In this document: positions 15,331 through 23,883 of the stretch, in pieces | How the letters are laid out: each line of letters opens with the position of its first letter | Numbering within the stretch: position 1 is the stretch's first letter | DNA from: Kitasatospora terrestris | Lineage (GTDB): Bacteria; Actinomycetota; Actinomycetes; Streptomycetales; Streptomycetaceae | Direction: 5' to 3' | NCBI RefSeq assembly: GCF_039542905.1 | Contig: NZ_BAABIS010000001.1 | Coordinates: forward strand, 3,844,001 to 3,908,000 | Length of the DNA: 64,000 bases | Position numbers and translations under genes: made by a program | The notes under the pieces: generated by a model | What the model was told of the DNA's origin: nothing | Database searches by the model: none | What the model saw: the letters and a program-made list of their open reading frames with translations, nothing else

Positions 15331-17481
15331 TCACGGACCCGCGGCAGGAGGCGGGACCTGGAGGCTGCCGTAGCGCTGCATCCGCTGCCAGCGCAGCCGG
15401 GAGCCGGCCAGTGCGGTGCACACGGACTGGATGACCACCAGGTACATCAGCTGGCGGTACACGACCTGCTGGAGCGGGAGGGTCCAGAGCGGGCCGAGGC
15501 GTTCCCGGTCGAGGCGGAAGGCGTAGACGGCGGTGGCGGTCTGCAGCAGCTGGAAGACCAGCCACAGGCCGACCACCCGGACCGGGTCGAGGAAAACCAG
15601 GCCGTACAGCGCGAAGACGTCCACCACCGGGCCGAGCAGCGGCATCAGCACCTGGAAGAGCAGCAGGTAGAGCAGGCCGCGGCGGCCCAGCTTGCCGGCC
15701 TGGCCGCGCTGGCCCAGGGCGCCGCGGTGCTTCCACATCGCCTGCAGGGTGCCGTAGCACCAGCGGTAGCGCTGGCGCCAGAGCGCGGAGAGCGAGGCGG
15801 GGGCCTCGGTCCAGGCCTTGGCGCGCTCCTCGTAGACCACCCGCCAGCCGGCCCGGCAGAGCGCCATGGTGAGGTCGGTGTCCTCGGCGAGGGTCTCCCC
15901 CGCGACGCCGCCGATCCGCAGCAGCGCCGAGCGGCGGAAGGCGCCGACCGCGCCGGGGACGGTGGGCATGCACTCGGCGAGGTCGAAGAGCCGGCGGTCC
16001 AGGTTGAAGCCGACCACGTACTCGATGTGCTGCCAGCGGCCGAGCAGGCCGCCGCGGTTGACCACCTTGGCGTTGCCGGAGACCGCGCCGACCCGGCGGT
16101 CGGCGAAGGGCTGGACGAGGTGCCGGACGGCGTCGGGTTCGAAGACGGTGTCGCCGTCGACCATCACCACCAGTTCGGCGCGGGCGTGCCGCAGGCCGTT
16201 GTTGAGCGCGGCCGGCTTGCCCGCGTTGGCCTGCCGGACCACCCGGACGTACGGGAGGTTCAGCGACTCGACCAGGTCGGCGGTGCCGTCGGTGGAGCCG
16301 TCGTCCACCACGATCACCTCGACCGGGTGGTCGGAGGCCAGCAGCGAGCGGACCGCCGCCTCGATGCCGGCGCTCTCGTTGTACGCGGGCACGATCACCG
16401 AGACCGGGTCGGTGACCGGCGGCCCCCAGCCCTTGCGGCGCAGCTTCTTGTGCCGGCGGGCGGCGACCACCAGGGCGACGGCGCGGACCACGCCGATCGC
16501 TCCGGCGCCCCAGAGCAGCCAGCCGAGCACCCGCAGCGCCCAGTCGCTGCCGGCCAGCGCGGCGAGCAGCGCGCGGCCCTGCCAGCGGTCGGGGGTGGCG
16601 GCGGGGTGCGAGGTGGCGGGCAGCGCGGCGGCGTCGCCGACGGTGGTGACCCGGAAGCCGGCCGCCTTGAGCTTCGGCAGCAGCCGTTCGAGGGCGGTGA
16701 CGGTCTGCGCGCGGTCCCCGCCGGCGTCGTGCATCAGCAGGACCTGGCCGTCCGGGCCCTTCGGGGTGGCGTTGGCGACGATCTCCTCGACGCCGGGGCG
16801 GCGCCAGTCCTCGCTGTCCAGGGTGGTGAGGACGGTCAGGTAGCCGGCGTGCGCGGCGTCCTGGAGGGCGGCCCAGTCCGGGTCGGTGAGCGCGGAGTTC
16901 TCGGAGGAGTAGGGCGGGCGGAGCAGCGAACTGGTGGTGCCGGTGGCGCCGGCCAGGGCGAGCTGGGCCTCGCGCAGCTCCAGGGTGCGGCGCCAGGGGG
17001 AGGCGGCCGCGAGGTCGGTGTGGGTGAAGGTGTGGATGCCGATCTGGTGGCCCTCGGCGAGGATCCGCCGGGTCAGGTCGGGGTTGTCGGCGACCTGGGT
17101 GCCGACCACGAAGAAGGTCGCGTGCACCTGGGCGCGCTTCAGCACGTCGAGGATCTTCGGGGTCCAGACCGGGTCCGGTCCGTCGTCGAAGGTGAGGGCG
17201 ACGGTGTGCGCGGCGGGCTTCGCGGTCCGGACGGCGGCCGCGTCGATCACCGGGCCGCCGTCGGCGATCTGCGGCGGGACGGCTCCGGCGGACGCCTTCG
17301 GGCGGTCCGCGCCGTCGGGGGCGGTGCCGATCATGTGCCGGGTGTAGCCCTGGAGCAGCAGCGCCGTCGCCAGGGTCAGCACCAGGACGGTGAGCAGCAG
17401 CCAGTGGGTGCGCAGCGAGGTCTGGCGCACCACCCCGCGGCGGCCGCGGCGGGCCCGGGGTCGGGTGGAGGTGGTGGGCAT
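15331..17481 (-). CDS. Polysaccharide deacetylase (NodB) - glycosyltransferase family 2 fusion
   Basis: A 716-residue membrane enzyme. After one N-terminal helix (about 25-45) comes an external NodB deacetylase domain: TFDDGPDP (Asp99, Asp100), the HTFTH metal site, RPPYSS and LLMHDAGG. A second membrane helix pair leads to a cytoplasmic GT2 domain with VIVPAYNES, VVDDGSTDGT, the DGDT metal motif, the ED pair in ETLAEDTDLT and QRYRW, typical of processive synthases. Four or more C-terminal helices follow. One chain could make a beta-linked amino-sugar polymer and remove its N-acetyl groups after export. The product is not known. Start overlaps the previous stop by one base (TGATG). Confidence 0.93.
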   Translation of the reverse strand: MPTTSTRPRARRGRRGVVRQTSLRTHWLLLTVLVLTLATALLLQGYTRHMIGTAPDGADRPKASAGAVPPQIADGGPVIDAAAVRTAKPAAHTVALTFDDGPDPVWTPKILDVLKRAQVHATFFVVGTQVADNPDLTRRILAEGHQIGIHTFTHTDLAAASPWRRTLELREAQLALAGATGTTSSLLRPPYSSENSALTDPDWAALQDAAHAGYLTVLTTLDSEDWRRPGVEEIVANATPKGPDGQVLLMHDAGGDRAQTVTALERLLPKLKAAGFRVTTVGDAAALPATSHPAATPDRWQGRALLAALAGSDWALRVLGWLLWGAGAIGVVRAVALVVAARRHKKLRRKGWGPPVTDPVSVIVPAYNESAGIEAAVRSLLASDHPVEVIVVDDGSTDGTADLVESLNLPYVRVVRQANAGKPAALNNGLRHARAELVVMVDGDTVFEPDAVRHLVQPFADRRVGAVSGNAKVVNRGGLLGRWQHIEYVVGFNLDRRLFDLAECMPTVPGAVGAFRRSALLRIGGVAGETLAEDTDLTMALCRAGWRVVYEERAKAWTEAPASLSALWRQRYRWCYGTLQAMWKHRGALGQRGQAGKLGRRGLLYLLLFQVLMPLLGPVVDVFALYGLVFLDPVRVVGLWLVFQLLQTATAVYAFRLDRERLGPLWTLPLQQVVYRQLMYLVVIQSVCTALAGSRLRWQRMQRYGSLQVPPPAAGP

Positions 17482-17996
17482 CAGGGGCTCTTGGTGGGTT
17501 TGTGGGTGTTGGGGGCGGTGGGGCGGCCGCGGCTCGCCGAGGCGGTCGGGGCGGCGGTCGTCGGGTCCGCGGTCGGCGCGGCGCCGGTGGCGGTGGCGGC
17601 GGTGGGAGCGGGCGGGGCGGTCGCCCGCCGGGTGGCCGGCGCGGAGGACGTCGGGTCGGCTGCGGCGGCGCTGGTGGCCGCACTGTCAGGCGCGGTCCCG
17701 GTGGGCTGCGGGACCTGCGGGGCGGGGGTGGTCCGCTCGGGCGGCTGGGGCAGGAACGGCGCGTCCACGGCGGGGCCGCCGAGCAGGTTGCTGGCCAGCA
17801 GGAGTAGGTAACCGGCGGCCGGGACCGCCAGGAGCCGGCCGACCCGCTGGACCCGGCGGCGGCGGCGCCCGGAGGCGTCGACGAAGACCGGGGCCTCCTC
17901 GGCGGGCAGGGCGTCGGCGCGGCGCGGGCCCGGGACGGTGCCGGGTACGGGGGGTGCGGGGCGGGGCGGGGCCAGCTGTGCCGTGTCGTCGTTCAC
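17481..17996 (-). CDS. Single-pass membrane protein upstream of the deacetylase-transferase
   Basis: A 171-residue protein with a Pro-rich cytoplasmic start, a basic segment (GRRRRRVQRVGR), one membrane helix (LLAVPAAGYLLLLASNLL) and a long low-complexity Thr/Ala/Pro exterior tail ending THKPTKSP. It overlaps the synthase start by one base, so the two are co-made. I do not recognise it; an accessory or wall-spanning role for the polymer synthase is inferred from placement and the extended tail. Confidence 0.75.
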   Translation of the reverse strand: MNDDTAQLAPPRPAPPVPGTVPGPRRADALPAEEAPVFVDASGRRRRRVQRVGRLLAVPAAGYLLLLASNLLGGPAVDAPFLPQPPERTTPAPQVPQPTGTAPDSAATSAAAADPTSSAPATRRATAPPAPTAATATGAAPTADPTTAAPTASASRGRPTAPNTHKPTKSP

Positions 17997-18299
17997 CGTG
18001 TGGTCCTGTCGGGGACGCCGGCGGTACCGGCTGCAGGCAAGGACGCCGGGCGGCCGGTGGACACGGGGGAATCCACCGACCGCCCGAGCTCGTCGTCCGC
18101 CCTCGGAGGCGGATCCGGATGGGCGGCGGACCCGGGGGAGTACCTCCGCCCATCCGGAACTTCACCGGACGGGCGACGGGTCCGGGGGAACCCGCCGACC
18201 GTCCGGAACAGGTGCCCACGCACGGCGGCGCGTGGGCGGTCGTTCCCGGTCGGACGATGGGCCCGGGGGGTTTGCCCACCGTCCGACCGGAGTCTTCGG
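17997..18299. repeat. Array of five hairpins, four with G-run loops (no gene in this gap)
   Basis: This 303-bp gap holds no convincing coding frame. It contains five consecutive stem-loops at 18047-18086, 18115-18157, 18165-18206, 18214-18237 and 18246-18290. Four have 15-17 bp stems, each with one or two internal mismatches. Their + strand loops are 8-13 bases with a run of five or six G (CACGGGGGAA, ACCCGGGGGAGTA, CCGGGGGA, CCGGGGGGTTT). The fourth hairpin is shorter (8 bp, loop ACGGCGGC). Stem sequences are related but not identical. Both flanking genes read leftward, so the array would be transcribed with C-run loops between the sigma-partner gene and the membrane protein gene. Confidence 0.75.
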
Positions 18300-19181
18300 T
18301 CAGCCGCCGGAGTCGGAACTCCGGGCGGCCTTCTGGTCCGCGCTGGGCGCGGTGGTCTTCTCACGCTCGCCCTTCGTCGACGTCGGCGTCGGCGTGGGCG
18401 TGGGCTTGCCGTGGTCGCCGGGCGAGGCGTTGCCGGGCGAGGCGTTGCCCTTGCCCACGACGGTGGCGCAGTACGGGGCGACCCTGTCGGCGCCGCCGGC
18501 GGCCTTCACCAGCGGCTGCATCGACTCCTCGGTCAGCAGCTCACGGAGCTTGGTCGTGTTGCCGGTGCGCTCTCCGACGGTCTTGCACAGCTTGGCCAGG
18601 TCCGGCAGCCGCGACGGGTCGCCGGAGGCTCCCGCGCTCGCGCCGGCCGTGCCGGAGGCGTCGGCCGAGGGCTTGGCGGTGCCGCCCGGCTGCGTGCCCG
18701 TCCGGCCGGACGGGTCGCCCGGACGGTCCGTTCCGCCGTCCGGTCCGGCGGAGTGCGAGGAGCCCCCGGTCAGGACCGGGGACTCGACCGGGCCGTGGCC
18801 GCCGAGCACCGTCGGCAGGTTGCCGGTCGACGCGGCGAAGGCCACGCCGCCGACCGCGGTGGCGGCCAGCGCGGCGGCGAGGGCCTTCGCGCTGAAGGCC
18901 CGCGCGAGCGCGGTGTCCGCCATCGTTCGTCTCCGGTGCTGTGGGGCCAGGTGCTGGGCAGTGCTGTGACGAGCCGCCCGGTACGCGGCCATCACCTGCT
19001 CCTCGCCGGGCAGCGCCTCCTCCGCCGGGCCCGCCGCGGGCGCCTTGGCCGCGGCGAGCAGCCCGGCGAGGGCCGCTTGTCCGGTGAGGGAGGCCTGACC
19101 GGCCTCCGAGCCGACCGGGTCACCGCCGAGCAGCTGCTCGGCCGTGTCGCGGTCGATCCGGCGGGATCGGTTGGTGCTCAT
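18300..19181 (-). CDS. Membrane partner of the ECF-type sigma factor (putative anti-sigma factor)
   Basis: A 293-residue protein with a cytoplasmic N-terminal ~95 residues, one membrane helix (about 98-118, AKALAAALAATAVGGVAFAAS) and an external low-complexity then helical domain (RLPDLAKLCKTVGERTGNTTKLRELL) containing two cysteines. Its ATG overlaps the sigma stop in ATGA. That arrangement and topology are typical of a membrane anti-sigma factor or sigma-regulating partner. The N-terminus does not show a zinc-type HxxxCxxC anti-sigma motif, so it is not a ZAS protein. The external part may sense an envelope signal. Confidence 0.72.
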   Translation of the reverse strand: MSTNRSRRIDRDTAEQLLGGDPVGSEAGQASLTGQAALAGLLAAAKAPAAGPAEEALPGEEQVMAAYRAARHSTAQHLAPQHRRRTMADTALARAFSAKALAAALAATAVGGVAFAASTGNLPTVLGGHGPVESPVLTGGSSHSAGPDGGTDRPGDPSGRTGTQPGGTAKPSADASGTAGASAGASGDPSRLPDLAKLCKTVGERTGNTTKLRELLTEESMQPLVKAAGGADRVAPYCATVVGKGNASPGNASPGDHGKPTPTPTPTSTKGEREKTTAPSADQKAARSSDSGG

Positions 19182-19978
19182 CTCATGTCCTTCAGCGTCG
19201 TGGCCCGCGCCGGTGTCACACCTTGCGCGGATTTTTTCTTCGCCGGTGTGCGGCGGCGGCCGGCGGGCACGTCCGCGGGCGGGGCGGCCGGCCCGGCGGG
19301 GGCCTGCTGGTGGGGGATGCCGGTGGCGGCCCCGCCGGTCTGGTCGAGCAGCTTGGCTAGCTTGCGCAGCCCGCGGTGGGCCGCCATCCGGACCGTGCCG
19401 GCGCGCTTGCCGAGCACCCGGGCGGCGGTCTCCGCGTCCAGTTCGAGGACCACCCGCAGCAGGACGGCCTCGGCCTGGTCCTTGGGCAGGCCGGCGATCA
19501 TCGCCAGCGCGTCCGAGGTGGCGACCGCGGCCATCGCGGTGCCGGCGGTGTCCTCCAGCGCGGCGAGCTCGGCCAGGTACTCGACGGGCAGGTCGGCGAC
19601 CGGGCGGCGGCGCTGGCGACGGAGGTGGTCCATGGCTCGGTTGCGGGCGATGGTCGCCGCCCAGCCGCGGAAGCCGTCCGAGTCGCCGGTGAACGAGGAG
19701 AGGTCGCGGGCGATCTGCAGCCACGCCTCGGAGGCGATGTCCTCGGCGTCCTCCGACCGGCCGCCGACCAGGACCCGCAGGTAGCGGAGCAGGCCCGGCT
19801 GGACCGCCCGGAACAGGGTCCGGAACGCCTCCTCGTCACCGGCCCGGGCCGCCTCCACGGCCGCCGTCAGATCGGTCCGCCGGTCCGGCGGCAGGTCCCC
19901 GGGTCCTGGGGGGTGGCCGGCCTCGTCGTCGTCCACCCCGTGGTGTTCAGCACTGTGCACCGCCACATGATGCGCCAT
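19178..19978 (-). CDS. ECF-type RNA polymerase sigma factor
   Basis: About 266 residues. Region 2 is recognisable from FRTLFRAVQPGLLRYLRVLV through SEDAEDIASEAWLQIARDL and GWAATIARNRAMDHLRRQ. Region 4 runs from LPKDQAEAVLLRVVLEL to AGTVRMAAHRGLRKLAKLL, with the HTH. A Pro/Lys-rich tail of about 50 residues follows, unusual in length. The start is uncertain: ATG 19976-19978 is given; ATG at 20026 would add 16 residues, and no clear ribosome site favours either. It is co-translated with the membrane partner at 18300. Confidence 0.85.
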   Translation of the reverse strand: MAHHVAVHSAEHHGVDDDEAGHPPGPGDLPPDRRTDLTAAVEAARAGDEEAFRTLFRAVQPGLLRYLRVLVGGRSEDAEDIASEAWLQIARDLSSFTGDSDGFRGWAATIARNRAMDHLRRQRRRPVADLPVEYLAELAALEDTAGTAMAAVATSDALAMIAGLPKDQAEAVLLRVVLELDAETAARVLGKRAGTVRMAAHRGLRKLAKLLDQTGGAATGIPHQQAPAGPAAPPADVPAGRRRTPAKKKSAQGVTPARATTLKDMR

Positions 19979-20057
19979 ACGGGGGACGTGAAAAGCCGGG
20001 ACCAACGTCCTGTCAGTGACTGCCATTCGCCCGCAGCCCCGAGGACTGTCCGAAACA

Positions 20058-20072
20058 TACGTTTTATACGTA
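20058..20072. promoter_or_regulatory. AT-rich palindrome between sigma and DUF4304-like genes
   Basis: TACGT-TTTAT-ACGTA is a perfect 5-bp-arm inverted repeat in a strikingly AT-rich patch within the 121-bp divergent gap. It looks like an operator or a promoter element; the binding protein is unknown. Confidence 0.45.
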
Positions 20073-20099
20073 AAAGGTCCGCTTGACGACGGGAGTGCC

Positions 20100-20795
20100 A
20101 TGGCGACCGCCCCCGAGCTCTTCACCGAGGGGATGCGCGACCACTTCGCGCCCGCCCTGCGGGCGATGGGGTTCACCGGGTGGCGGTACTCCTTCTCGGT
20201 GCCGGACCCGGCCCGCTGGGCGGTCCTCTCCGTCCAGGTGCTGCCCGCCCCGGACGACCGCTCGGTCCGCTACACCCTCAATCTGAGCGTCACGCCCAAG
20301 GCCGTCTGGGGCGGCCGGGCGGCCCGGCCCGACGCCAACGCGGCGCACGGCCTGGAGAGCTGGCGGGCCCCGATCGGCGAGGTGCTGCCGGTCGGCGGCG
20401 AGCTGTGGTGGGAGATCTCCCCCGGGCCGCGGTGGCTGGTCGCCGTCGAGGACTCGATCGCCGCCGTCCGCCACTACGGGCTGCCCGAGCTGCTCCGCCG
20501 GCTCGCCGCCGTCCCGCACACCTACCTCTCCCCCGGCGAGCTCGACGGCGTCAACGCCGCGCTCGCCCAGGCCGCCGTCGCCCGCATCCAGCGCGCCGAG
20601 CTGGCCGACGGCGTCCTGCTGCTGCACGGCGCCTGGAGCCGCGCCGACCGGATCGCCCGCCAGGTCCTGGAGTCCGCCGCCCGGGGCTTCCTCTCCGCCG
20701 GGGACGACCGCTTCGCCCGCGTCCGCGCCCTCGACACCCTCGGCCGCGACCTGTGGACCTTCGGCGAGGAGGACGAGTACGGCCTGACGCCCTGA
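20100..20795 (+). CDS. DUF4304-like hypothetical protein
   Basis: A 231-residue soluble protein. The N-terminal half (LFTEGMRDHFAPALRAMGFTGWRYSFSVPDPARWAVLSVQ onwards, by pattern) resembles DUF4304 proteins: an amphipathic helix, then alternating strands with Trp and Arg. The C-terminal half is helical, similar to TPR-like tails. No catalytic motif is evident. ATG 20100 has GGGAG six bases upstream. Function unknown. Confidence 0.7.
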   Translation: MATAPELFTEGMRDHFAPALRAMGFTGWRYSFSVPDPARWAVLSVQVLPAPDDRSVRYTLNLSVTPKAVWGGRAARPDANAAHGLESWRAPIGEVLPVGGELWWEISPGPRWLVAVEDSIAAVRHYGLPELLRRLAAVPHTYLSPGELDGVNAALAQAAVARIQRAELADGVLLLHGAWSRADRIARQVLESAARGFLSAGDDRFARVRALDTLGRDLWTFGEEDEYGLTP

Positions 20796-20814
20796 GCCGC
20801 GTCGTCCACGCGGG

Positions 20815-22350
20815 TCACGCGCCCGGGGCGCCGAACCAGGTGGCGAGCGCCTCGGCCAGGCCCGCCGCGTCGGAGCTGCCGGCGGCCCAGGCGGTGAAGC
20901 CGTCGGGGCGCAGCAGCAGCGCGGCCAGGTCCGGCCGGTCGGGGCAGGTCGCGGTGACGGTGCGGACCCGGTCGGCGCGGCCGGGCGCGTGCGGGGCGTC
21001 CGGGGCGAGCCGCAGCAGCAGGCCGCCGCCGCCGTGGCAGTGCTCGGACAGCCGGGTGCCGTCGGCGAACTCCAGCTCCGGCGGGACGGTGCCGACCAGT
21101 GGGTGGCCGCCGCCGCCCTCGGGCAGGACGCGCTGCGCGGCGCCGGAGAAGTCCCGGGCGATCCGGGTGGCGCCGTCCGGCGTGCCGAGCAGCTCGGCCA
21201 CCACCCCGCGCAGCGCCCGCTCGTGCGGCCGCGGCCGCATCAGCGCGATCTGCGCCCGGGTCCAGTCCAGCACCTGCGCGGCGATCGGACGGCGCTCGGC
21301 GGTGTAGCTGTCGAGCAGTTCCTCGCCGGCGGCGGCGCGCACCACCGCGGCGAGCTTCCAGCCGAGGTTCACGGCGTCGCCGAGCCCGAGGTTGAGCCCC
21401 TGCCCGCCGAACGGCGAGTGGACGTGGGCCGCGTCCCCGGCGAGCAGCACCCGGCCGAGGCGGTAGGTGTCCGCCAGGCGGGCGTTGTCGGTGAAGCGGG
21501 TCGCCGAGTGCACGGCGGTGACGGTGACCGGCTCGCCGGTGACCCGGCGGACCGCGTCGGTCAGCTCCGGCGCGGTGACCGGCGCCCCGCGGTCGGCGGG
21601 CGGCCCGTCGAACTGCACGGTGAGGATCCGCCCGGCCATCGGCCCGCTGACGTAGACGCCGGTGTCGGTGGCGTTCCAGCCGGGGCGCAGCTTCTCCGCG
21701 CCCTCCATCTCGACCATCGCCTGGTGGCCGGTGATCTCCGGGTCCGTCCCGGGGAAGGCGAAGCCCGCGAGCCGGCGGACGGTGGAGCGGCCGCCGTCGG
21801 CGCCGACCAGCCAGCCGGCCCGCACCCGGGAGCCGTCGGCGAGGTGCACGGTGACGGCGCCCTGCTCCCGGTCGAATCCCACCACCTCGGCGCCCCGGCG
21901 GATCTCCACGCCGAGCTCGGCGGCCCGGGCCGCCAGGATCGCCTCGACGGCCTGCTGCGGGACGACGAGCACCTCGGCGGCCGGGCCGAGGCCGGCCAGC
22001 AGCGGGTCGCGCTCGTCGATCAGCGCGGGGTCGAGCATGACGCCGCCGAAGTGGGCGGCGTACCGGGGCAGCCGGGCAGGGACGGTGCCGCCCGGCCGGG
22101 CGGCGGCGAAGGAGCGGATCCGGGCCAGCGCCTGCTCCTGGGCGGCGGCGAGCTGCGGCAGCAGGCCGCGCCGGTCCAGCAGGCGGGCGGTGGCGGCGTT
22201 GACCGAACCCGCCTTGGCGGTGGGGTCGATCTCCGTGCGCCGTTCGACGACCAGGGCGTGCGCGCCGGCCAGCGCGAGTTCGCAGGCGAGGAGCAGGCCG
22301 ACCGGACCCGCCCCCGCGATCACCACATCGGTGTTGATGTCGAGGTCCAT
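20815..22350 (-). CDS. FAD-dependent aromatic-type monooxygenase
   Basis: A 511-residue flavoprotein hydroxylase of the p-hydroxybenzoate hydroxylase fold. It has the dinucleotide motif VVIAGAGPVGLLLACELA at the start, the DG motif GADGGRSTVRRL, the second FAD motif GDAAHVHSPFGGQGLNLG, and a C-terminal thioredoxin-like domain of about 110 residues. It would use NAD(P)H and O2 to hydroxylate an aromatic or polyketide-like compound. ATG 22348-22350 is the start; longer frames run through the divergent promoter. It is divergent from a TetR gene, the usual arrangement for substrate-induced oxygenases. Substrate unknown. Confidence 0.92.
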   Translation of the reverse strand: MDLDINTDVVIAGAGPVGLLLACELALAGAHALVVERRTEIDPTAKAGSVNAATARLLDRRGLLPQLAAAQEQALARIRSFAAARPGGTVPARLPRYAAHFGGVMLDPALIDERDPLLAGLGPAAEVLVVPQQAVEAILAARAAELGVEIRRGAEVVGFDREQGAVTVHLADGSRVRAGWLVGADGGRSTVRRLAGFAFPGTDPEITGHQAMVEMEGAEKLRPGWNATDTGVYVSGPMAGRILTVQFDGPPADRGAPVTAPELTDAVRRVTGEPVTVTAVHSATRFTDNARLADTYRLGRVLLAGDAAHVHSPFGGQGLNLGLGDAVNLGWKLAAVVRAAAGEELLDSYTAERRPIAAQVLDWTRAQIALMRPRPHERALRGVVAELLGTPDGATRIARDFSGAAQRVLPEGGGGHPLVGTVPPELEFADGTRLSEHCHGGGGLLLRLAPDAPHAPGRADRVRTVTATCPDRPDLAALLLRPDGFTAWAAGSSDAAGLAEALATWFGAPGA

Positions 22351-22357
22351 GGACAAG

Positions 22358-22377
22358 ACTTTATACCCGGTCAAAGT
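22358..22377. promoter_or_regulatory. Operator-like inverted repeat between monooxygenase and TetR genes
   Basis: ACTTT at 22358 and AAAGT at 22373 form an inverted repeat with 10 bases between, in a 49-bp AT-rich divergent gap. A further ACTTT lies at 22391. This is the probable TetR operator controlling both genes; the exact footprint is inferred. Confidence 0.5.
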
Positions 22378-22399
22378 TTTGGTCCAGTACACTTTCCCT

Positions 22400-23032
22400 A
22401 TGGACCAGGACTCCCCCCACATCCCGCTGCGCGAACGCAAGAAGCAGCAGACCCGGCTGGCCATCTCCCGGGCCGCCACCACGCTCTTCCTGGACCGGGG
22501 CTTCGACGAGGTCTCGGTCGCCGAGGTCGCCCACGCGGCCGGGGTCTCGAAGATGACGGTGTTCAACTACTTCCCCCGCAAGGAAGAACTGCTGTTCGAC
22601 CGAGTGCCGGAGGTGACCGGGCTGCTCGCCGGTGCGGTCGCCGGCCGGGCGCCGGGCAGCAGCCCGCTCGACGCACTGCGGCGGCTGATGCACGGCCTCG
22701 CCGAGCAGGGGCACCCGCTCACCGGCTTCGGCGAGAACATCGCCGTCTTCTGGCGCACGGTGCTGGACTCGGCCGCGCTGCGCGGATTCGTCCGCGAGGC
22801 GGCGGAGGAACTGGAACGCGGCCTCGCCGAGCAGCTCGCCGCCGAACCGGGGGCCGACCCGCTGCGCGCCCGGTTCACCGCCTCGCTCGGCATGGCCGCG
22901 ATCCGTACGGTCTTCACCACCACCGCCCGCCGGATCCTGGCCGGCGAACCCTCCGCCGCGGTCGCCGCCGACCACGCCGCCCTGGTCGACCGCGCCTTCG
23001 CCGCCGTGGAACAGGCCCGGAAGGCCTTCTGA
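22400..23032 (+). CDS. TetR family transcriptional regulator
   Basis: A 210-residue repressor starting MDQDSPHIPLRERKKQQTR. The HTH (about residues 32-55) has VSVAEVAHAAGVSKMTVFNY followed by FPRKEELL, typical of the family. The rest is a helical ligand-binding domain. Divergent from the FAD monooxygenase with only 49 bp between, so it probably represses that gene and itself. Two hairpins follow the stop. Confidence 0.92.
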   Translation: MDQDSPHIPLRERKKQQTRLAISRAATTLFLDRGFDEVSVAEVAHAAGVSKMTVFNYFPRKEELLFDRVPEVTGLLAGAVAGRAPGSSPLDALRRLMHGLAEQGHPLTGFGENIAVFWRTVLDSAALRGFVREAAEELERGLAEQLAAEPGADPLRARFTASLGMAAIRTVFTTTARRILAGEPSAAVAADHAALVDRAFAAVEQARKAF

Positions 23033-23040
23033 CGGTGCAA

Positions 23041-23095
23041 CCGCCGACCCGGTCGGCGGTGTCCTGGTCAGCAGGGGCGCGGGGCCCCTGCTGAC
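23041..23095. terminator. Two tandem hairpins after the TetR gene
   Basis: CCGCCGACC/GGTCGGCGG at 23041-23059 is followed by a 12-bp perfect stem GTCAGCAGGGGC with loop GCGGG at 23067-23095. The second ends with CTTACG. Together they should stop transcription before the phosphatase gene at 23115. Confidence 0.75.
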
Positions 23096-23114
23096 TTACG
23101 GGGGACAACTCGAG

Positions 23115-23810
23115 ATGAGCGACGCGCGGCACCTGGTGTGGGACGGCTGCCTGAACGTCCGGGACCTGGGCGGCCTGCCGCTCACCGGCGGCGGGCGGAC
23201 CCGGCCGGGAGCGGTGGTCCGCGCCGACAACCTGGACCGGCTGACCGCCGAGGGCTGGGCCGCGCTGCGCTCGTACGGCGTGCGCACCGTCGTCGACCTG
23301 CGCAACGAGGAGGAGTACCGCCCGCTGCTGCCGCTGCCCGAGGGCCTCACGCTGGTCCGGGTGCCGCTCGACGAGCTGGCCGGCCCGCAGTGGTGGGCCC
23401 GGTTCGGCGGGCTGGACGGTACGCCGCTGGCCTTCCGCCCCTACCTGGACAACTGCCCGGACGCGGTCGCCGCGGTGGTCGCCGCCGTCGCGCACGCGGC
23501 GCCGGGCGGCGTGGTGGTGCACTGCGGCGCGGGCCGCGACCGGACCGGCCTGGCGGCCCTGGTGCTGCTCGCCCTCGCCGGGGTGGCCCCGGAGGCGATC
23601 GCCGCCGACTACCGGCTGAGCGCGGACAACCTGCGCCCGCTCTGGGGCCTGCTGGGCCGCCCGGACGAGCAGGCGGCGATCGAGAAGATCCTCGCGAACG
23701 CCGGCACCACCGCGCACGAGGTGGTGCTGGAGGTGCTCGCCGAATTCGATCCGGCCGAGCTGCTGCCCGCCGCCGACATCGCCGCCGTCCGCGCCCGCCT
23801 GGCCGGCTGA
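23115..23810 (+). CDS. Tyrosine-protein phosphatase (Y_phosphatase3 type)
   Basis: A 231-residue phosphatase. The opening NVRDLGGLPL and the active-site loop HCGAGRDRTG (Cys137, Arg143, CX5R) identify the family, which includes MptpB-like enzymes acting on phosphotyrosine, phosphoserine or phosphoinositides. VVDLRNEEEY supplies the acidic loop typical of the family. ATG 23115 has GGGGGA 11-16 bases upstream. It is set off by terminators upstream, so it is likely transcribed alone. Substrate unknown. Confidence 0.9.
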   Translation: MSDARHLVWDGCLNVRDLGGLPLTGGGRTRPGAVVRADNLDRLTAEGWAALRSYGVRTVVDLRNEEEYRPLLPLPEGLTLVRVPLDELAGPQWWARFGGLDGTPLAFRPYLDNCPDAVAAVVAAVAHAAPGGVVVHCGAGRDRTGLAALVLLALAGVAPEAIAADYRLSADNLRPLWGLLGRPDEQAAIEKILANAGTTAHEVVLEVLAEFDPAELLPAADIAAVRARLAG

Positions 23811-23883
23811 CCGCGCCGGGGCGCGCCACGACGGGTTCGAGCTGTCGCTGCGGCGGGCCGGAAGCCGTCCGCGGACCGGCCGG

